Below are positions 13,293 through 26,152 of a stretch of DNA of 64,000 nucleotides, in pieces. The notes beneath the pieces are model-generated. The model searched no databases. It had not been told where the DNA came from and saw only the letters and a list, made by a program, of their open reading frames with translations. The DNA comes from Chondrus crispus (taxonomy: Eukaryota > Rhodophyta > Florideophyceae > Gigartinales > Gigartinaceae): the NCBI RefSeq assembly GCF_000350225.1, contig NW_005179253.1, positions 28,619 to 92,618 of the forward strand, given 5' to 3'. Position 1 is the first letter of the stretch. Every line of letters begins with the position of its first letter. The position numbers and the translations under genes are program-made.

Positions 13293-14209
13293 ACCAAGGA
13301 AGCAGCGGGGTTACTTTGCATCAAACTCCCGGTCAGCAGTTTAGGATTGAGGGGTAAGTGCAAGTGACAGTACAAGCCGATGGAGAGGGGCTTGATGAGT
13401 CTGAGCGCTATCAGGCAACAAACACGATCGCTGTAATGTAGAAAGGAGCTGCACACTCCCCCGACTTGCTCGGATGGGATGACCCGTTATCTTCAAAAAA
13501 AAAAAATTATTTCAAAGTTTGCATTGGTACCCTGCTTTTGTACTGTACTTCACGCTCACGTGCACAAGCACAAAGAAATTGCTTGACTTCCCCGCTGCGA
13601 GCACCACAGTCGGTTCCAAATCCAAAATCTGAAGAAGTTAAAGCTTACCATAGCTTTTGTTCAGCGTTGTCAGCGCCAACAACGGCAAGCAGTCCGTCAT
13701 CCATTTTACGATAGCCCTCACTGGCCACGCACCCTTCCAGCGAATGCAGCTCCACCAGGTGTTCGCTCATTCACCACTGACCACGTGCCTTCTGTACTAC
13801 TGTACAGTATACGGAAATAGGCACACTGATACTTAACAGCAATGTGCCGCACTGCTCCGCGTCCTGGACAGCGCAAGCTTTAAATTCGATTACAGTGTAA
13901 TTGTCGAGGTGCGGCATGGCATCAGCATATTACGGCTCCCACACGGAGGTGTGCATCGGACTGTGCTCCGCGTGGGGGGGGTCGCCTTCGATAGTGCCAT
14001 ACAGGGGGGTTGCGCAATAGTGCTACTTGGAGTAGTGCCTCCCACTATTTAGTGCAATGCAAAACGCCATGGCATGGTTATCATACTGCCTACACGTGTT
14101 CACACACGTGTGGCTTCAGTACCGTGTGTGTTGCTCATTAGTGCACCCCCGTGTCGTAAGCACAAAAGGTGCAGTACTCCCGATGTGCAATACAATTGTT
14201 TCGCAATAA
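13293..14209. other. Intergenic region before the copia fragment
   Basis: About 900 bp with no convincing gene. It holds an 11-A run near 13496-13507, a 12-bp perfect palindrome at 13798-13809, a run of G at about 13974-13980, and a repeated ACACGTGT at about 14092-14111. Confidence 0.45.
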
Positions 14210-15409
14210 GAGAAGCAACCTGAAGGATGCATCGACAAAGTCAAACCTGATTCGGTGTGTAAACTTCTGAAAGCAATCTATGGTCTTAAGCAAGCCCATC
14301 CCCAGGGGCATAGTAAGATCGATGAGTTTCTGATCAATGAACTTGGTTTCAACACTACACGCAGCCACCCATGTCATTACATTCGACGTCAAGGCAACGT
14401 CATCATGATTATCGCGTTGTACGTGGACGATCTGCTGCTAGCTGGAAGTGACTTGGAGGCCATACTATGGATGAAAAATGAACTCAAAAAACGATTCGAT
14501 ATGAAAGACCTTGGCGAAGCGAAGACTTGTATTGGTCTAGAGATCGACCGTATACGTTCTAAACACGTCCTGACCGTCACGCAGTCGAAGTATGCCCAAG
14601 CAGTACTGAAACGGTTCAAAATGTCGGCATGCAATCCTTGCGTTACTCCAATGGAACAGTCTCGACATGTCACAATGCAAGTGGCCGAAACTGGCACTGA
14701 TGACAACCCATGCTTTGAACCATATCGTCAGGCCATTGAATGTCTAATGTTCCTAATGGTCGGGACCCGCCCCGATATTTCGTTTGCCATTTCAAAGTTA
14801 TCTCAACACTGTGCCGACCCTCACGAGTCGCATTGGACAGGTGTGAAACGTGTTTTGAGATACTTGCGTGGGTCCCAGGATCTTGGAATAGTTTTTGGTA
14901 AAGATGATCTTGGTACGGAACTTCATGGGTATAGCGACGCAGATTGGGGTGGATGCCTTGAATCACGAAAATCAACGAGTGGGTACGTGTTCAAACTTTG
15001 TGATGGGCCTATCAGTTGGGCTTCCCGGAAACAAACAGTAGTTGCAAAGTCTACTTGTGAGGCAGAATACATCGCACTCAGTGAAGCATGCAAAGAGGCG
15101 GCGTGGCTTCGACGCTTCCATGCCGATGTACTTGGTGCGAATTCGGATCCAACAATTCGCGTTAGATGTGACAACTCTGGTACGGTTGCGTTTGCTCAGA
15201 ACAAATCTACAAATCGTCGGAACAAGCACATTGATATTACGTATCATTTTGTTCGAGATGCGGTGCTGCAAAAACTGGTCACATTGTACCATTGTCCGAC
15301 AACAGAAATGCCAGCCGATATGCTGACCAAACCCCTTCGTCGCGTGCTGTTTGAAAAGTTCGTGGGCATGGTTGGGCTTTCCGAGTGCAAAGCTGCCCAA
15401 AGCATGTGA
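14210..15409 (+). mobile_element. Ty1/copia polyprotein C-terminal fragment (RT + RNase H)
   Basis: An open frame of about 400 codons starting abruptly after a stop at 14207, with no proper start; sequence before QPEGCID is missing. The reverse transcriptase half has KLLKAIYGLKQA and the catalytic YVDDLLLAG. The RNase H half has GYSDADWGG, then STSGYVF, ISWASRKQ, STCEAEYIALSEA and the terminal DMLTKPL block, all typical of copia elements. Gag, protease, integrase and the palm start are absent, so this is a 5'-truncated copy, yet its frame has no internal stop. A small scramble (AHPQGHSK instead of the usual APRxW) suggests one local damage event. Confidence 0.92.
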
Positions 15410-15430
15410 TCGAGGGGAGGTATGGAAAAT
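15410..15430 (+). promoter_or_regulatory. Polypurine tract and candidate start of copia 3' LTR
   Basis: Immediately after the copia stop, GAGGGGAGG at about 15412-15420 is the position and composition expected for the plus-strand primer. The LTR would begin in the following TGGAAAATG. There is no second LTR in the window to define the far end. Confidence 0.5.
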
Positions 15431-15829
15431 GTGCGACCACATGCTGTTATCTGGAAAGTGCAAAATCGAGCGACACGTGTACATGACTCGACGGTCCGGA
15501 CCCTCACCCCATATCACCACATGACAGGTGTAAAGTCTCAGATTTTGGGGTTTTGGGAACGAAAGTGGACTTTTGGAGGGTTATGCAAATTTGCATAAAT
15601 GCCGAAAATTTGCATTTGGCCCGAACCGTTATAGGGCTACACGGGCAATACTGCAAATCTATTGCGTGTCGGTTCGAATGCTGCAATTCTATTGGTCTGT
15701 TATTGTCCACTTATATGCAGTCATGCTGGTGGTATATCTTGAATGATCGGTATACGTTTTAATTACATCATTTCGGGGGTTTCAAGTTGTTCACCATGGT
15801 TGTAATGGGTAATTACGTGTGTCCTTGGC

Positions 15830-16110
15830 GCTGGACACTTGTGTGCGGTGTACACATGTACACGTCACCAGGTTGCTGCGTGTACGTACACTTGTACACG
15901 TCGCCTACATACGGTCCGGCGCATGTCCGAGCACAGTACATGTGAATTAAAAGTACAACAAGTATTTCTCGCAAGAGACATGTACTTACGTGAGTATTCA
16001 GTGTACGCGTCACGCTGTATGCGACCGTTGCATCAGCATGCGCCGTTGTACTACACTGTCGTCAGCATGCGACGCTGTACTGTGCTCTCGTTATGGTGCG
16101 CCGTTGGATG
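15830..16110. repeat. Palindrome-rich stretch with GTAC-centred repeats
   Basis: Contains GTGTACA-CA-TGTACAC at 15848-15863, GTGTACGTACAC at 15880-15891, and a nearby TTGTACACG. From about 16010 there are imperfect repeats of GCATGCGMCGYTGTACT. It may belong to the copia LTR or to the leader of the next element. No gene is seen from 15431 to 16558. Confidence 0.5.
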
Positions 16111-16558
16111 CAAGTGGATGACAGTACTCGTGTGATTCACATCGGATATCACGTGAGATGTGTAAAAAGTCTGGATGCATATTGTTGCTACCCGTCATAG
16201 TTGTCTGGCAGTGTGTACCGAAATTAGCAAGGTACGAAACAAGGGCATGTATGGGGACTGAGATATGACAGGACTTTGCGTTGTTGGAATAGAGAGATGC
16301 CAAGTTGTTCATTGCGCAAGAATATATTCTGTCACGTCTGGATGCAGATTAGTAAGGTGTGAAACGATTGCATGCATAGGGCCATGGTTTACAGTCACTC
16401 GAAATGTGTAGAAACTGTTGTGCACTGATAGTCAATAGTCAATTCGTAAGGTGGAAATAGAACAGTGTGGACGGGCCAGAAGAGGACCGCGCTTGGTCGC
16501 GCATATGATGAGTACGGTTTACCAGGTGCCAAAGTAATGGGACAGTGTAACACTCAAA

Positions 16559-17311
16559 GTGTATAAGTATCGCCGAAAGACGGCTCCGAATAAACCTCGG
16601 TACCAACTCCTTCACTCACACACATCAACCTGCCCTCCTTCTTTCCCTTGCCCCTCCGAACCTACCATTACGGCAGTGTTCTCCGAACAGTTCCTCGCGC
16701 ACTACTTCGTGCGGGGACTCGCTCCTGCGACCCGTGTCGCAGTTTACGAGACAGTGCAGCGGCTGCCGAGCCGCCAGAAGACCGATCTTCGGACCATCCG
16801 CCGTATCGCAACGGCGGAAGGAACCACTTACCGCGCTCGACGCGTTTTACCTCTGCCGGATTCGAAACCGGCAGGGAGGGCTGGCAGGACTACGAAGTCC
16901 GCCGCAACAAGTTCGCCCGCCTCTACCCTCCATGTCGGGGAGGATGAGTGGCAGGCCGACCCTGTCCTCATTACGCAAGGAGCAGGGCCAGTAGGAGGTC
17001 GACCCCCTTCACCAATGTCGACCGGAACGACGTCGAGCTACGCGACCGCATTCGCGGCCACTCCAAGAGCGCCCAGAGGTACGGACCCCCGGGTCGCTGA
17101 GCTCGACATCTCAAACCGAGATACCGGAGGTAAAGCCCCTCGCGTGCCCCTCCTCACCGATGAGGAGGCGCATCACGCGGCGACCTTCGCCTCAACGGAC
17201 GGCAGCGCGTACGTGTGCTGGCTATGTCGTACGTACGGACACGCCATGTACGCCTGCCCGTTCCTGTCGCCGGAACAACGAATGTTCACGGCGTACAGGA
17301 ACTACCGCTAG
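16559..17311 (+). pseudogene. Gag with CCHC zinc knuckle (gypsy element 1)
   Basis: A 250-codon open frame with no good start (GTG at 16559). The first third, around FSEQFLAHYFVRGLAPATR, resembles capsid helices. The C-terminal part has CWLCRTYGHAMYAC, a C-x2-C-x4-H-x4-C knuckle, near residue 222. A second overlapping frame at 17215-17829 is rich in Arg, Gly and Pro and may be a shifted continuation. Confidence 0.7.
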
Positions 17312-17969
17312 CAGATGGAGACGCGCCCCGGGGCGCGCAATCTCCTCCGGCAAGCGGTCGGCGAGGGTCGTCCCCCGCGTCAAGGTTTCCCGAATCGGTC
17401 GGGCGGGGGCGCTCGCTTCGCCCCCGTGGAGGCGGGTATCGTCGTACCGAACTCGATCGTCGGGATCGGCACGACTACCCCCAGGCCGACACAAGGTACC
17501 CCCGCCAAGGAGGGAGAGGGGACCGAGACCGTTCTCGGTTACCCCAACAGGTACAGAACGCGATCATGTACCTACAATATTGGGTAGAGGGTCCGTATCC
17601 CCTACCCGCAGAGGGACAACAAGGCGAACCGGTTCGACACGTCCCTCAGATCCTGCGACGTCCGGATGTCGCAGCTCAAGGTAAGGAAGTACCCGGGTAC
17701 TTCGCCGATGACGGGCGGCCGCAGTGGGGGGATCGTCCCGACCCACGCGGCCAAGGACCCGAAGGGGACCTGGCCACCGATAGCCAGGGGGGTAGCTCCG
17801 ATAGCACCGGTAGTTCGAAAAAAGGGTAAAGACGGTTACGTACACGCGGTCGCGTGAGCCGTCTTTTCCCTATAAACTAGACCGGTCCCCGCGTGCTCGC
17901 CAAGGACACGGGGGGTATTGTCCGATAATACATCCCCCGCTATCGGAGTCGAGCACGGGGACTCCAGCA

Positions 17970-19742
17970 ATGTCGACATTGCAGGAGAAACCCAACACCG
18001 AGGCCCACGTAGACCCGATGTTGGAAGAAGGCACCACAGGGACACCCGACATCCCAGTGAAGCGCAACGAGCGAGACGCGGTTAACGCCGACCGACACGA
18101 GTCGGTCGACCTCCTGACCCCGGTGAGCCCAAGGTCGCCGACGAAATGTCCGCCTCGTACGGACTCCAGCACCTGGACGGGCGTCACTGAGACGCGAACG
18201 TCCACCGGCTCGAGCCGAAGGAAACGCAAGAGGGGCCAACGCCGAAGTCGAAGGCCCCGGCGGAACGACCTCACCGATAAGGTCGCGCTCAAGGTGGTCG
18301 ATGGCCTCGTATGCCTCTTGACGTCGAAAATATATAACGTCTTGGGCTCCGTGGCCACCGAAGGCAACGCGTTTAAGCCCCACACGATCGCCGTCGACAC
18401 GTGCTCGGGCTACAACTTGGTGAGGAAGGCCGACCTCCCTCCCGACTGGGCCCGCTACGTAATACGGGACGCGCCATTACCACGCCTGGCTGGCGCGAAC
18501 AGTAACCCGCTTCGACTTACGGCGGTCGTCCGCCTCGCGGTCCGGTTGCGGAACACGACGTTCCGCATACCTTTCGTAGTGGCCAAACAACTCGCTGTTC
18601 CCGTTCTACTTGTGACCGCGTTCATTGATGCGCACGTACGCAGCATCGACATCGACGGACAGAAGCTCGAACTTCGTCACGGTGGCTCGGTAGCCATCGT
18701 CAATGGGAAGGGGGAACCGACTTCCGCCACTAGGCGACACGGTCGCCAAATGAGTCGTCCGGAGGTACGCGAGGAGGCCCCGCAGGCGATCCGAATCGCC
18801 CGCTGGGTTACCATCCCCGCGATGTCGCAAGCCCGTGTGCGTGTGACAACCGCTGGGAGGGGTCTCGTGTTCCTGGAGCCCAAGCCCTCACTCCAACACC
18901 GCCATGGAGTGAGGCTGACGAATGGCGTCGCGGAAGTCCTACCGAACCAGACATTCGAAGTCATCCTCGCGAACTTCTCGCGACGGGAGAGGCGGTTTCC
19001 GAAGCACACCGTCGTGGGATACGCGAAGCGCAACCCCCTTGCGATCCTCACGCCCGAACGTCGAGTCGCTGAGGGGGTCGCGCTCGCGTTGCACCTGACC
19101 GACTTGACCGATCAAGTCGGAGAGGTCGGAGCTGGCCGATCCAGCTCCGACGAGGAGGGAACCGCTGGGAGTGAAGGGGTTGACCCGGACGAACGGTCAC
19201 ATATATCCCCACCGACGGCGGAGGGTACTGTACCCCCCAGCAGAAGGATCCCGAAAATCCACCGATGGATTGGGAAAAAGAGATTGACTTGTCATACATC
19301 GACGATAACAAGCTCCGTGGCCACGTGCTCGAGATGCTCCGTAAGCACTCGAGTCTGCGGTGCGCTCGGAACGATCCGAGCCACAGAGCACCACATTCCC
19401 CTCGAACCGGGAACGAAACCGATTCGTTCTATGCCCTATCGGAAGGGCCCGGCCATGCGCGAAATGGTCGCGAAGGAGGTCAAAAAGATGTTGAACGCAG
19501 GGGTTTTCGAGCCTGCAAGCACCGAGTGGGCGTCCCCGGTGGTGCTCGTACCGAAGAACGACGGCTCTCTTCGGTTCTGCGTGGACTACCGGCGCCTCAA
19601 CGCGAAGACTGCAGCGGATTCGTATCCGCTGCCGCGTATGGACGACTGCATCGACTCGCTAGGAGATGCAGCCGTCTTTACGACGTTGGACTGCAATTCC
19701 GGTTATTGGCAGATCCCGGTCGCCCCGGAGGACGCAAGATAA
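17970..19742 (+). pseudogene. Protease and first half of reverse transcriptase (gypsy element 1)
   Basis: From ATG 17970. An aspartic protease-like stretch reads TIAVDTCSGYNLV, where the usual D-T/S-G is D-T-C, so activity is doubtful. RT begins with the RFCVDYRRLN and SYPLPRMDDC motifs and TTLDCNSGYWQIPV. Around 19255-19360 the conserved residues lie in the other frame (IDLSYIDDNK), implying two compensating shifts. One extra base near 19735-19738 then throws the frame into the stop at 19740. Confidence 0.8.
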
Positions 19743-19989
19743 GACTACCTTCACGACACATATGGGTACGTACCGCCATTTGCGCATGCCGTTTGGATTA
19801 AAAGGGGCACCGGCCACCTTCCAACGTGCCCTCGATATCATAATCTCTCGAGTCCGCTGGCAAATATGCCTCGTCTATCTCGATGACGTTATTGTGTTCT
19901 CGCGTACGGACGCGGAACACGCAGGGCATCTCGATACCGTCTTGAGCTTGTTGCGGAGTGCCGGCATCTCCCTCAAGCTCAAGAAGTGA
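19738..19989 (+). pseudogene. RT palm with YLDD (gypsy element 1)
   Basis: This frame continues RT with KTTFTTHMGTYRHLRMPFG, ATFQRALD and the catalytic ICLVYLDDVIVFS, ending LKLKK then TGA at 19987-19989. The next codons (CFF, then KVHYLGHMI) carry on in the same frame, so the stop is a point mutation rather than a true end. Confidence 0.85.
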
Positions 19990-20109
19990 TGCTTCTTCCG
20001 TCCGAAGGTGCATTACCTGGGGCACATGATATCCCCAGGTAAGTTGAGCGTTTCGGATACGGCCTCCGACGCCTTCCGAACGTTCACGTTCCCGAGGACG
20101 CTGACGTAA

Positions 20110-22077
20110 GTGCGCTCGTTCCTCGGGGCGTGTAACGTGTATCGTCGCTTCGTCAAGGGCTTCTCGAAGATTGCCCGTCCGTTAACCGATATAACGCGCA
20201 AGGACTCGGATCACGATTTCGATAATCCAACGGAAATTCAGCTTCAGACTTTCGAAAACCTGAAGGCCGCGATGATCTCCCCGCCGATCCTCACGCTACC
20301 ACGGTACGGCCGACCGTACATGTTGGACACGGACGCCAGTGCATATCAACTCGGGTGCACCCTCCTACAGGAGCACGACGAGCCAAACGATTGGCGCCCC
20401 GTTCGGTACTGGTCGTACTCGCTAAGCGATAGCGAACGGAACTACAGCGCTACGGAGCGTGAGTGCTTCGCCGTGGTGTGGGCCGTCCGCACACTGCGGC
20501 CGTACATCGAGGGAACCAAGTTCACCGTCCGGACGGATCACGACGCCCTCCGATGGCTCATGTCGCTCACGGAGAGCTCGGGAAGACTCACCCGGTGGCG
20601 GCTACGTCTGGCTGAATACGATTTCACCATTCAGTACCGCCCCGGGCGCGTGCATCAGGTGCCCGATGCCCTGTCACGCCTCGTGTCGCCTCGTGTCGCC
20701 GATGACCCTCGCCTCACCGTCGAAGTGGATGACGACATTCCCACCTTCGACGGGGGCACGACAGTTCGAGACGTATCGAACGAGCTCTCGGACCACGCTT
20801 GTACCGCGAGCTGCGATCATCAGGCCGTCCATGTCTTCGTAACGACACGGAACCAAGCCGAGGCTCGAACAAGGCCGCGCGTACGGACGCGCGACGAACG
20901 GCGAGGCGACGACGAAGCCCCCGCTCTCCAAGCACCCAATTCGTTTTGGGAGGAGAACGACGAGTTCGACGCCGCCGACATCAAGCGCGCCGAAGACCCC
21001 GAGGCTGGCGCGCTCGACTCCCCGGTCGCCCCACCGCAGGACGACCTTCCGGCCCCTCTTACGATAGAGGAGATAGCCGAGGAGCAACGCGGGGATGACT
21101 TCTGCCAAACCGTTTTGGCACGGCAGTCCGAGTCTCGAGACTCCGCGTTCTTCGAGGACCACCAAGGGGTGCTCAAATGGAGACACCCCTTCGACCCTGA
21201 TATCGTTCAGGTGGTGGTACCTCGGACGCTCCGCGCCAGGCTCCTTCGCCTGTGCCACAACCCGGCCATCGCGGGGCACCCGGGCCAAAACCGTATGTAC
21301 TACGCACTTCGACGCGAGTACTACTGGCCCCACCTGGCTGCAGATGTGGCAGCCACGGTGCGAGGGTGTCGGACCTGCGCGATGAACCGGGTCAAGCCGA
21401 GGAAACATCTCAATCGATTGAGATTGTTCCCAGCTACGAGGCCTCTCGAGAGCCTCGCCATCGACATCTTGGGGCCGCTCCCCAAGACGAAGACAAGAAA
21501 ACGATTCCTGCTCGTGATTACGGACCGCTTCAGTAAGCTGACACAAGTCGTTGCGCTCTGCAGGATAACAGCGTACACCGTCGCAGTTGCGTTCTGCGAC
21601 TCGTGGGCGTTCAAGTATGGCGTCCCTCGCACGTTGCTTTCGGACGACGGCCCTCAGTTTAATGCCAAGTTCTTCCACAGCACGTGCCGTGTTCTGGGGC
21701 TAACGAATTTGTACACTTCGGCGTACCATCCCCAGACGAACGGGCAAGTGGAGCGATATATCCGAACAATCGCCTCGATGCTGCGCAACTACGTGGGTGA
21801 ACACCAGGACGACTGGGATGTGTACGTGGGGCCACTTACGTATGCGTACAACTCCCACGTACATCGCACCACACGCACCACGCCGTTTGAGCTCGTGCTC
21901 AGCAGGCCACCGCCGGAGTTCTCTCTCCGACGGGCGGACGGCGACGCGCCCCCTTCCGATAGGGGGAACCAACGTGCCGAGTTCCTCAAGACCTTGGAAT
22001 CGACTATCCAAAAGGCCTACCGGAGCCTGCGTCGGACGCAGGCTCGCTACAAGCGCGACTGCGGTAAGCGCATATGA
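20110..22077 (+). pseudogene. RNase H and integrase (gypsy element 1)
   Basis: Continues in frame after a TAA at 20107-20109 with VRSFLGACNVYRRFV. RNase H carries YMLDTDASAYQLG and FTVRTDHDALRWL. Integrase has the zinc-binding H-H-C-C arrangement (GHPGQNRMYYALRREYYWP, then CRTCAMNRVKP) and the catalytic core around LAIDILGPL, LLSDDGPQF and HPQTNGQVERYIRT, so the D-D-E residues are present. It stops at a TGA at 22075, beyond which related sequence resumes. Confidence 0.9.
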
Positions 22078-22546
22078 CGTATTAATTCCCGGCTCCGTCC
22101 CGGAAAATACGTATATCTGAACCCCACCGATGGGGGAAGACATCAAACAAGCTCGCCTCCCCGGCTGTCGGACCGTACCGAGTTATCGCAAACGACCAGC
22201 GCACTATCACGATCGATCGTGATGGAGTTACAGAGCGCGTCTCCGCAGACCGCTGCATCTACGCACCCACGCCGGCGAACGCGCCAAGGGCGAGCACGAC
22301 TACCCCCGAGGACCTTGCCGACAAGATCACCAGGGCACGCAGTACGCGGTCCAGCGTCTGCTCAAGCATCGCGTGGTAGAGGACGGAACTACGGAGTTCC
22401 CCATCAAGTGGGCTGAGTACGACGAGCCCACTTGGACTGCACGAACACATGTTCCCGAGGAGGTAGTGTCGCGATACGCGAAACGACTGAGAACGCGTAC
22501 AGGCAGGGAACTCACCTTCGAAGTGAACGCGGTCGTTCACTCTTGA
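22078..22546 (+). pseudogene. Integrase C-terminal SH3-like segment and chromodomain (gypsy element 1)
   Basis: After the stop at 22075-22077 the frame continues with INSRLRPGKYVYLNPT, shifts near 22145 to a stretch reading VGPYRVIANDQRTITIDRDG, and shifts again near 22330 to a chromodomain-like VVEDGTTEFPIKWAEYDEPT followed by VPEEVVSRYAKRL, ending at TGA 22544. Chromodomains steer chromoviruses to chromatin marks. Three frames in 470 bp show decay. Confidence 0.75.
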
Positions 22547-25500
22547 GGAGGGGCCCCCAACCGCTTCGTCATGGCGTAATTAACACGCCGCGGTTAGGAA
22601 CAGATGACGCGTACGAACGGACAAATGTACCAAACCGGGGTGGCCAACGAAGGCCCGTGACGCCAAAACGTATTGGCCATCAAGCTCATCGGATACAACA
22701 GACGTCGTTGAGAAGACGCAAGAAACGGAGACAGTACGGACTGTACTACAAAAAAGGCAGCCCTGTATTAACGGGAGGATACGACCTCCCAAGAAACGCG
22801 AACGCGTCACGGGAACACCCGCCGATAGGGTGCTCGAATCGGAAAACAAGAACAACGCCCGACGTCAAGTCGTATTGACGGACAGAGTCAATGTGAGAGG
22901 TCGCAAAGGCGCCGGCACGCATCTGCAGTCAAGCGAACGAATGGCAGACTGCGTCGTTGACGAAGAGCGAAGACAGCACGTAATGTCTTACGAAAGCTAG
23001 CTCCAGATCGACGAGGCGAGCGGGAAGGAAACGGTGTCCCAAAACACCAATCGAATAGTTTCGGGCAGTCCGTACTGCCCGGAGAGGGACGGCCCTCGTG
23101 GTAATCAGTGAGACGAAGGGTGGAGACACTGCGCCGGTTCCGGTGCACGCGCAAAAGGAACGCCCGAAATACCCATCAGATCCGAGCTCCCTCGTCGCCG
23201 TAGGAGCGCAGCAGCGATCGACACGAGCGCTCGAGCCGCCGATGGACAGCACCCGCTTACGGAGTATGATGTGAGAATTAGCTCATCTTATGGGATGCGA
23301 AACGCCCCACGAATGCCGCCTGGAACGTGTGGCGGTATGGTGAAAAGGCTCCGGCTGGGCGCAAGAGCGAACGGATCGCACAAAGCAATGCGCGAGGTGC
23401 GGGGGGTACCCGTCAGGGTAGCGCAACCATGCGGAGATTATGGACAGAATGAGGATGAGGGGGTGGTGCGACCCAGTCATGAGGGTGTTATGCGGATCGA
23501 AAGCTGCACCTCCAACGCTGGCCCCTCTCTACAGTCAGCGCGCGGTCTACTGAAAGCAAACTGTACCACCGGTACTGCTAAGCTCTACGGAAAACCCGCC
23601 ACCGCCAGCTCCGAAGGGTCGAAAATTATAAGAAATTGACGAGGGGTGGCAATTACACCGGAACGCAAACCTGCAGGAGAAGACCGGCGTCGCACGCGTT
23701 TACGTACTCGGCGACAGGAAAACAAAGCGAGTGTTGTGTCCTGTACACAATGGCATCCCCGCCAGGGGGTGAAGGGAAATTAAGCCGCAAGGACCTCCAC
23801 GGTCCTTCTTGCCCCGCTACGACGAAGGGGCATACGGTCCCTCTGACAACACCCGATGTCGCGTCGGCAGCGACGCGCCGGCGGCGTTCGCAAGCCACGA
23901 GCGGGTCGCCACAGTGGCCGAAGCAGTTCACCGACCAGCCCCCGCGGCTCGAATTCGAATGGCTGCCCCGGAGACCAAAGCACACGCAACGCTGTCGCGT
24001 CCTCGCTGTGGATGGCGAGGAATGACGCAACTGGTATGACACGAAAAGCGGTACCAAGCACCGCCGCTGAGACGCGCGATCGCAAGTACGTCCGCATAGC
24101 GCCAGCCCCCCCTGCGGGACAAGAAGCGGGGAAAAAGGGGATTTTTTTTGCGTACCAAGTGAACTATCGCTACGACGTACGAATGCGTGCGCAACAGTAC
24201 GCAAACCCCAAGCTCATGGGAGAGATCCCGGCTCTCTTCCCCGATCGATAGAGCGAGCAGGGGCACCACCCCACGGACCCCTAGTCGGCACACAGGCGCC
24301 ACATCAAGCGCGCATCGACCGGCGCCCCTGAGCTCCATTCAATGACCCTTGGGGGGATCGCATGCAACGCTCGATTCCCTCACGCGCTACCAGAAAGAGA
24401 GTATTCGCCCTCGGTAAAGGACAGACAAGGGGAACACGGTCCACGAACATCCTGCGCGTAGGAGGGCGGGCGAGGCGGATGCTACTGGAAAGATAGTACT
24501 ATGCACACACCCTCCGACATATACACGGACGTTGGAAGCGATCGAAGACTGAGGCACACAGTGCTCTCCCGCAGTTGACGAGAGAGCGAAGGAGCTCGCT
24601 CCGCATGCACCCCTCACAACGAGGCAGGCTTCCGTGGAGAAGGTGAAAGCCTGGATACGGCGCGCCCCACAGCCAACGATGGACGCAGAGGACAGGGCTT
24701 CGCGGTTCGCGAGGCACCACGACGGGGTGATACGGACGCCGCTGACAGCGCGGCGCTCGGTGCGCTCGCTCGGTCGACCACGTGCGAGGGGGAGCTCACC
24801 CCCACCGCGCTTCCGCGGCGGAGGACGGGCAGGAGGATTTCGCTGTTCATGCGACCCTCACGTAAGAGGGGTCACGGGACGAGTGCTGTCAAGAAGACCG
24901 CGCGGTATCCTCACCCTACGACGCCGACACATACCAATGCGCCGAAGAGCAGCCAAGACGGATGCTGACGAGAAGGTCGCGCGGCGCGCGCGCGCCATGA
25001 TGACGTCACCTACACGTACGCTCGTGACTCCGAATTGTGCGACGATCCCTCTCCGTATGCGGCGTGCAGGAAGGAGCTCCCACGCATCTCCCGCGGAGAA
25101 GAGGCCGTCACCCACGCCCGTGGGAGAGTCAGGGTACTCCTCCCAGGGGCAGACAAGAACAGAGCAAGCCGCCGACGACTGCGAGCCTCAGACTGCGCGC
25201 AGACAGCACGAGCAAGGAACGAGAGCTGGCTCCAGAACAGGATGTGCGCGTCGCTGGTGGACGCGGGCCTCGGGCGGCTGCCATCGCTGGGGCTGACGTG
25301 GTGGGGCCGCATCCACACCACGGACTGCGCTGTGATTTTTTTTGTCAGAAAAGATTTTCGCGGGAAATTTTGGAATTTTATTTTGGTGATTTTGGCGATT
25401 TGACAAATGTCACGGGGGGGCGTGGCGCACGTCCAACACTGGATGGACGCGCACACGCAGGACGCCCGGAGCGGGTGACGTAAGCGCAAGGCAACGGAAG

Positions 25501-26152
25501 AGCCCGTGGACTGGCGGATGGCGAGGAGCGCGCCGCGACTGACGGCCCCGTGGCGCTGGGCGTGAGCTGCCTGGGAGGCGTGCGACAGACGGTGGCGCCT
25601 CACGCGAGCGGCCCGGGCGAGGCGGCGGGCAGGAGGCTTGGCGGCGCAGATATGGTAGCGGTGCAGCGGGCTAGCAGGCACAAGGGACCGCCCGTCGAGG
25701 GTGCGATGGAAGGGGGCCGTCACGAAAGCTGGGATCACATCACGGAGGGGGAATAGCGGCTGACTTTGCCAACTCACGTTACGGTGCGCCCGATTGCACC
25801 GTTGGCAGGATCGACCTGCCACCGACGCTGTCCCGGATGGAACGTTGTCTACTCAGAGAGCGACACGCCCGAATCGGATAGGGACTACGGGTGACGTACG
25901 AACTGAAGAGCCGACGATTACGCTACCGGAAAAATCGGACGCGGATGTCGCACTGAAGGGGCTGGCAGAGGCGTTGCGCAGGTTTGAGGGGACGGGGTGA
26001 GCGACGTGGCCAACGGAGAAGCGGACGGGACGCGAGATGGCACACGGCGGCGCGCTACCGGAAACGGGACCCGCGACGACTGGAGCAGAGGAGATGAGAA
26101 TACAATGAAGGGGTTCAGGTCAAAGGAAACACGAGTCGCCCTACAAGCACAT
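22547..26152. other. GC-rich stretch without recognisable genes
   Basis: About 3.6 kb of high-GC sequence between the gypsy chromodomain and an LTR-like block. Open frames of 150-270 codons occur on both strands (for example 24634-25296 plus and 25010-25822 minus) but overlap each other, are dominated by Arg, Ala, Ser and Pro, and show no motif. I read it as non-coding 3' sequence of element 1 or as other decayed repeats. A T-rich patch lies at 25335-25400. Confidence 0.5.

Larger units (their letters stand above)
16559..22546 (+). mobile_element. Decayed Ty3/gypsy (chromovirus-like) element, coding part
   Basis: Gag with a zinc knuckle, protease, RT/RNase H, integrase and chromodomain occur in order on the plus strand, but the frame is broken by at least three in-frame stops and several single-base shifts. 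GC content is visibly higher than in the flanking genes. No matching LTR pair could be found by eye, so the element boundaries are unknown; the coordinates cover only the recognisable coding part. Confidence 0.88.

Noticed and set aside
25010-25822. 270-codon minus-strand and overlapping 220-codon plus-strand (24634-25296) frames
   Set aside because: They overlap on opposite strands with low-complexity Arg/Ala/Ser content and no conserved motif; explained by base composition.
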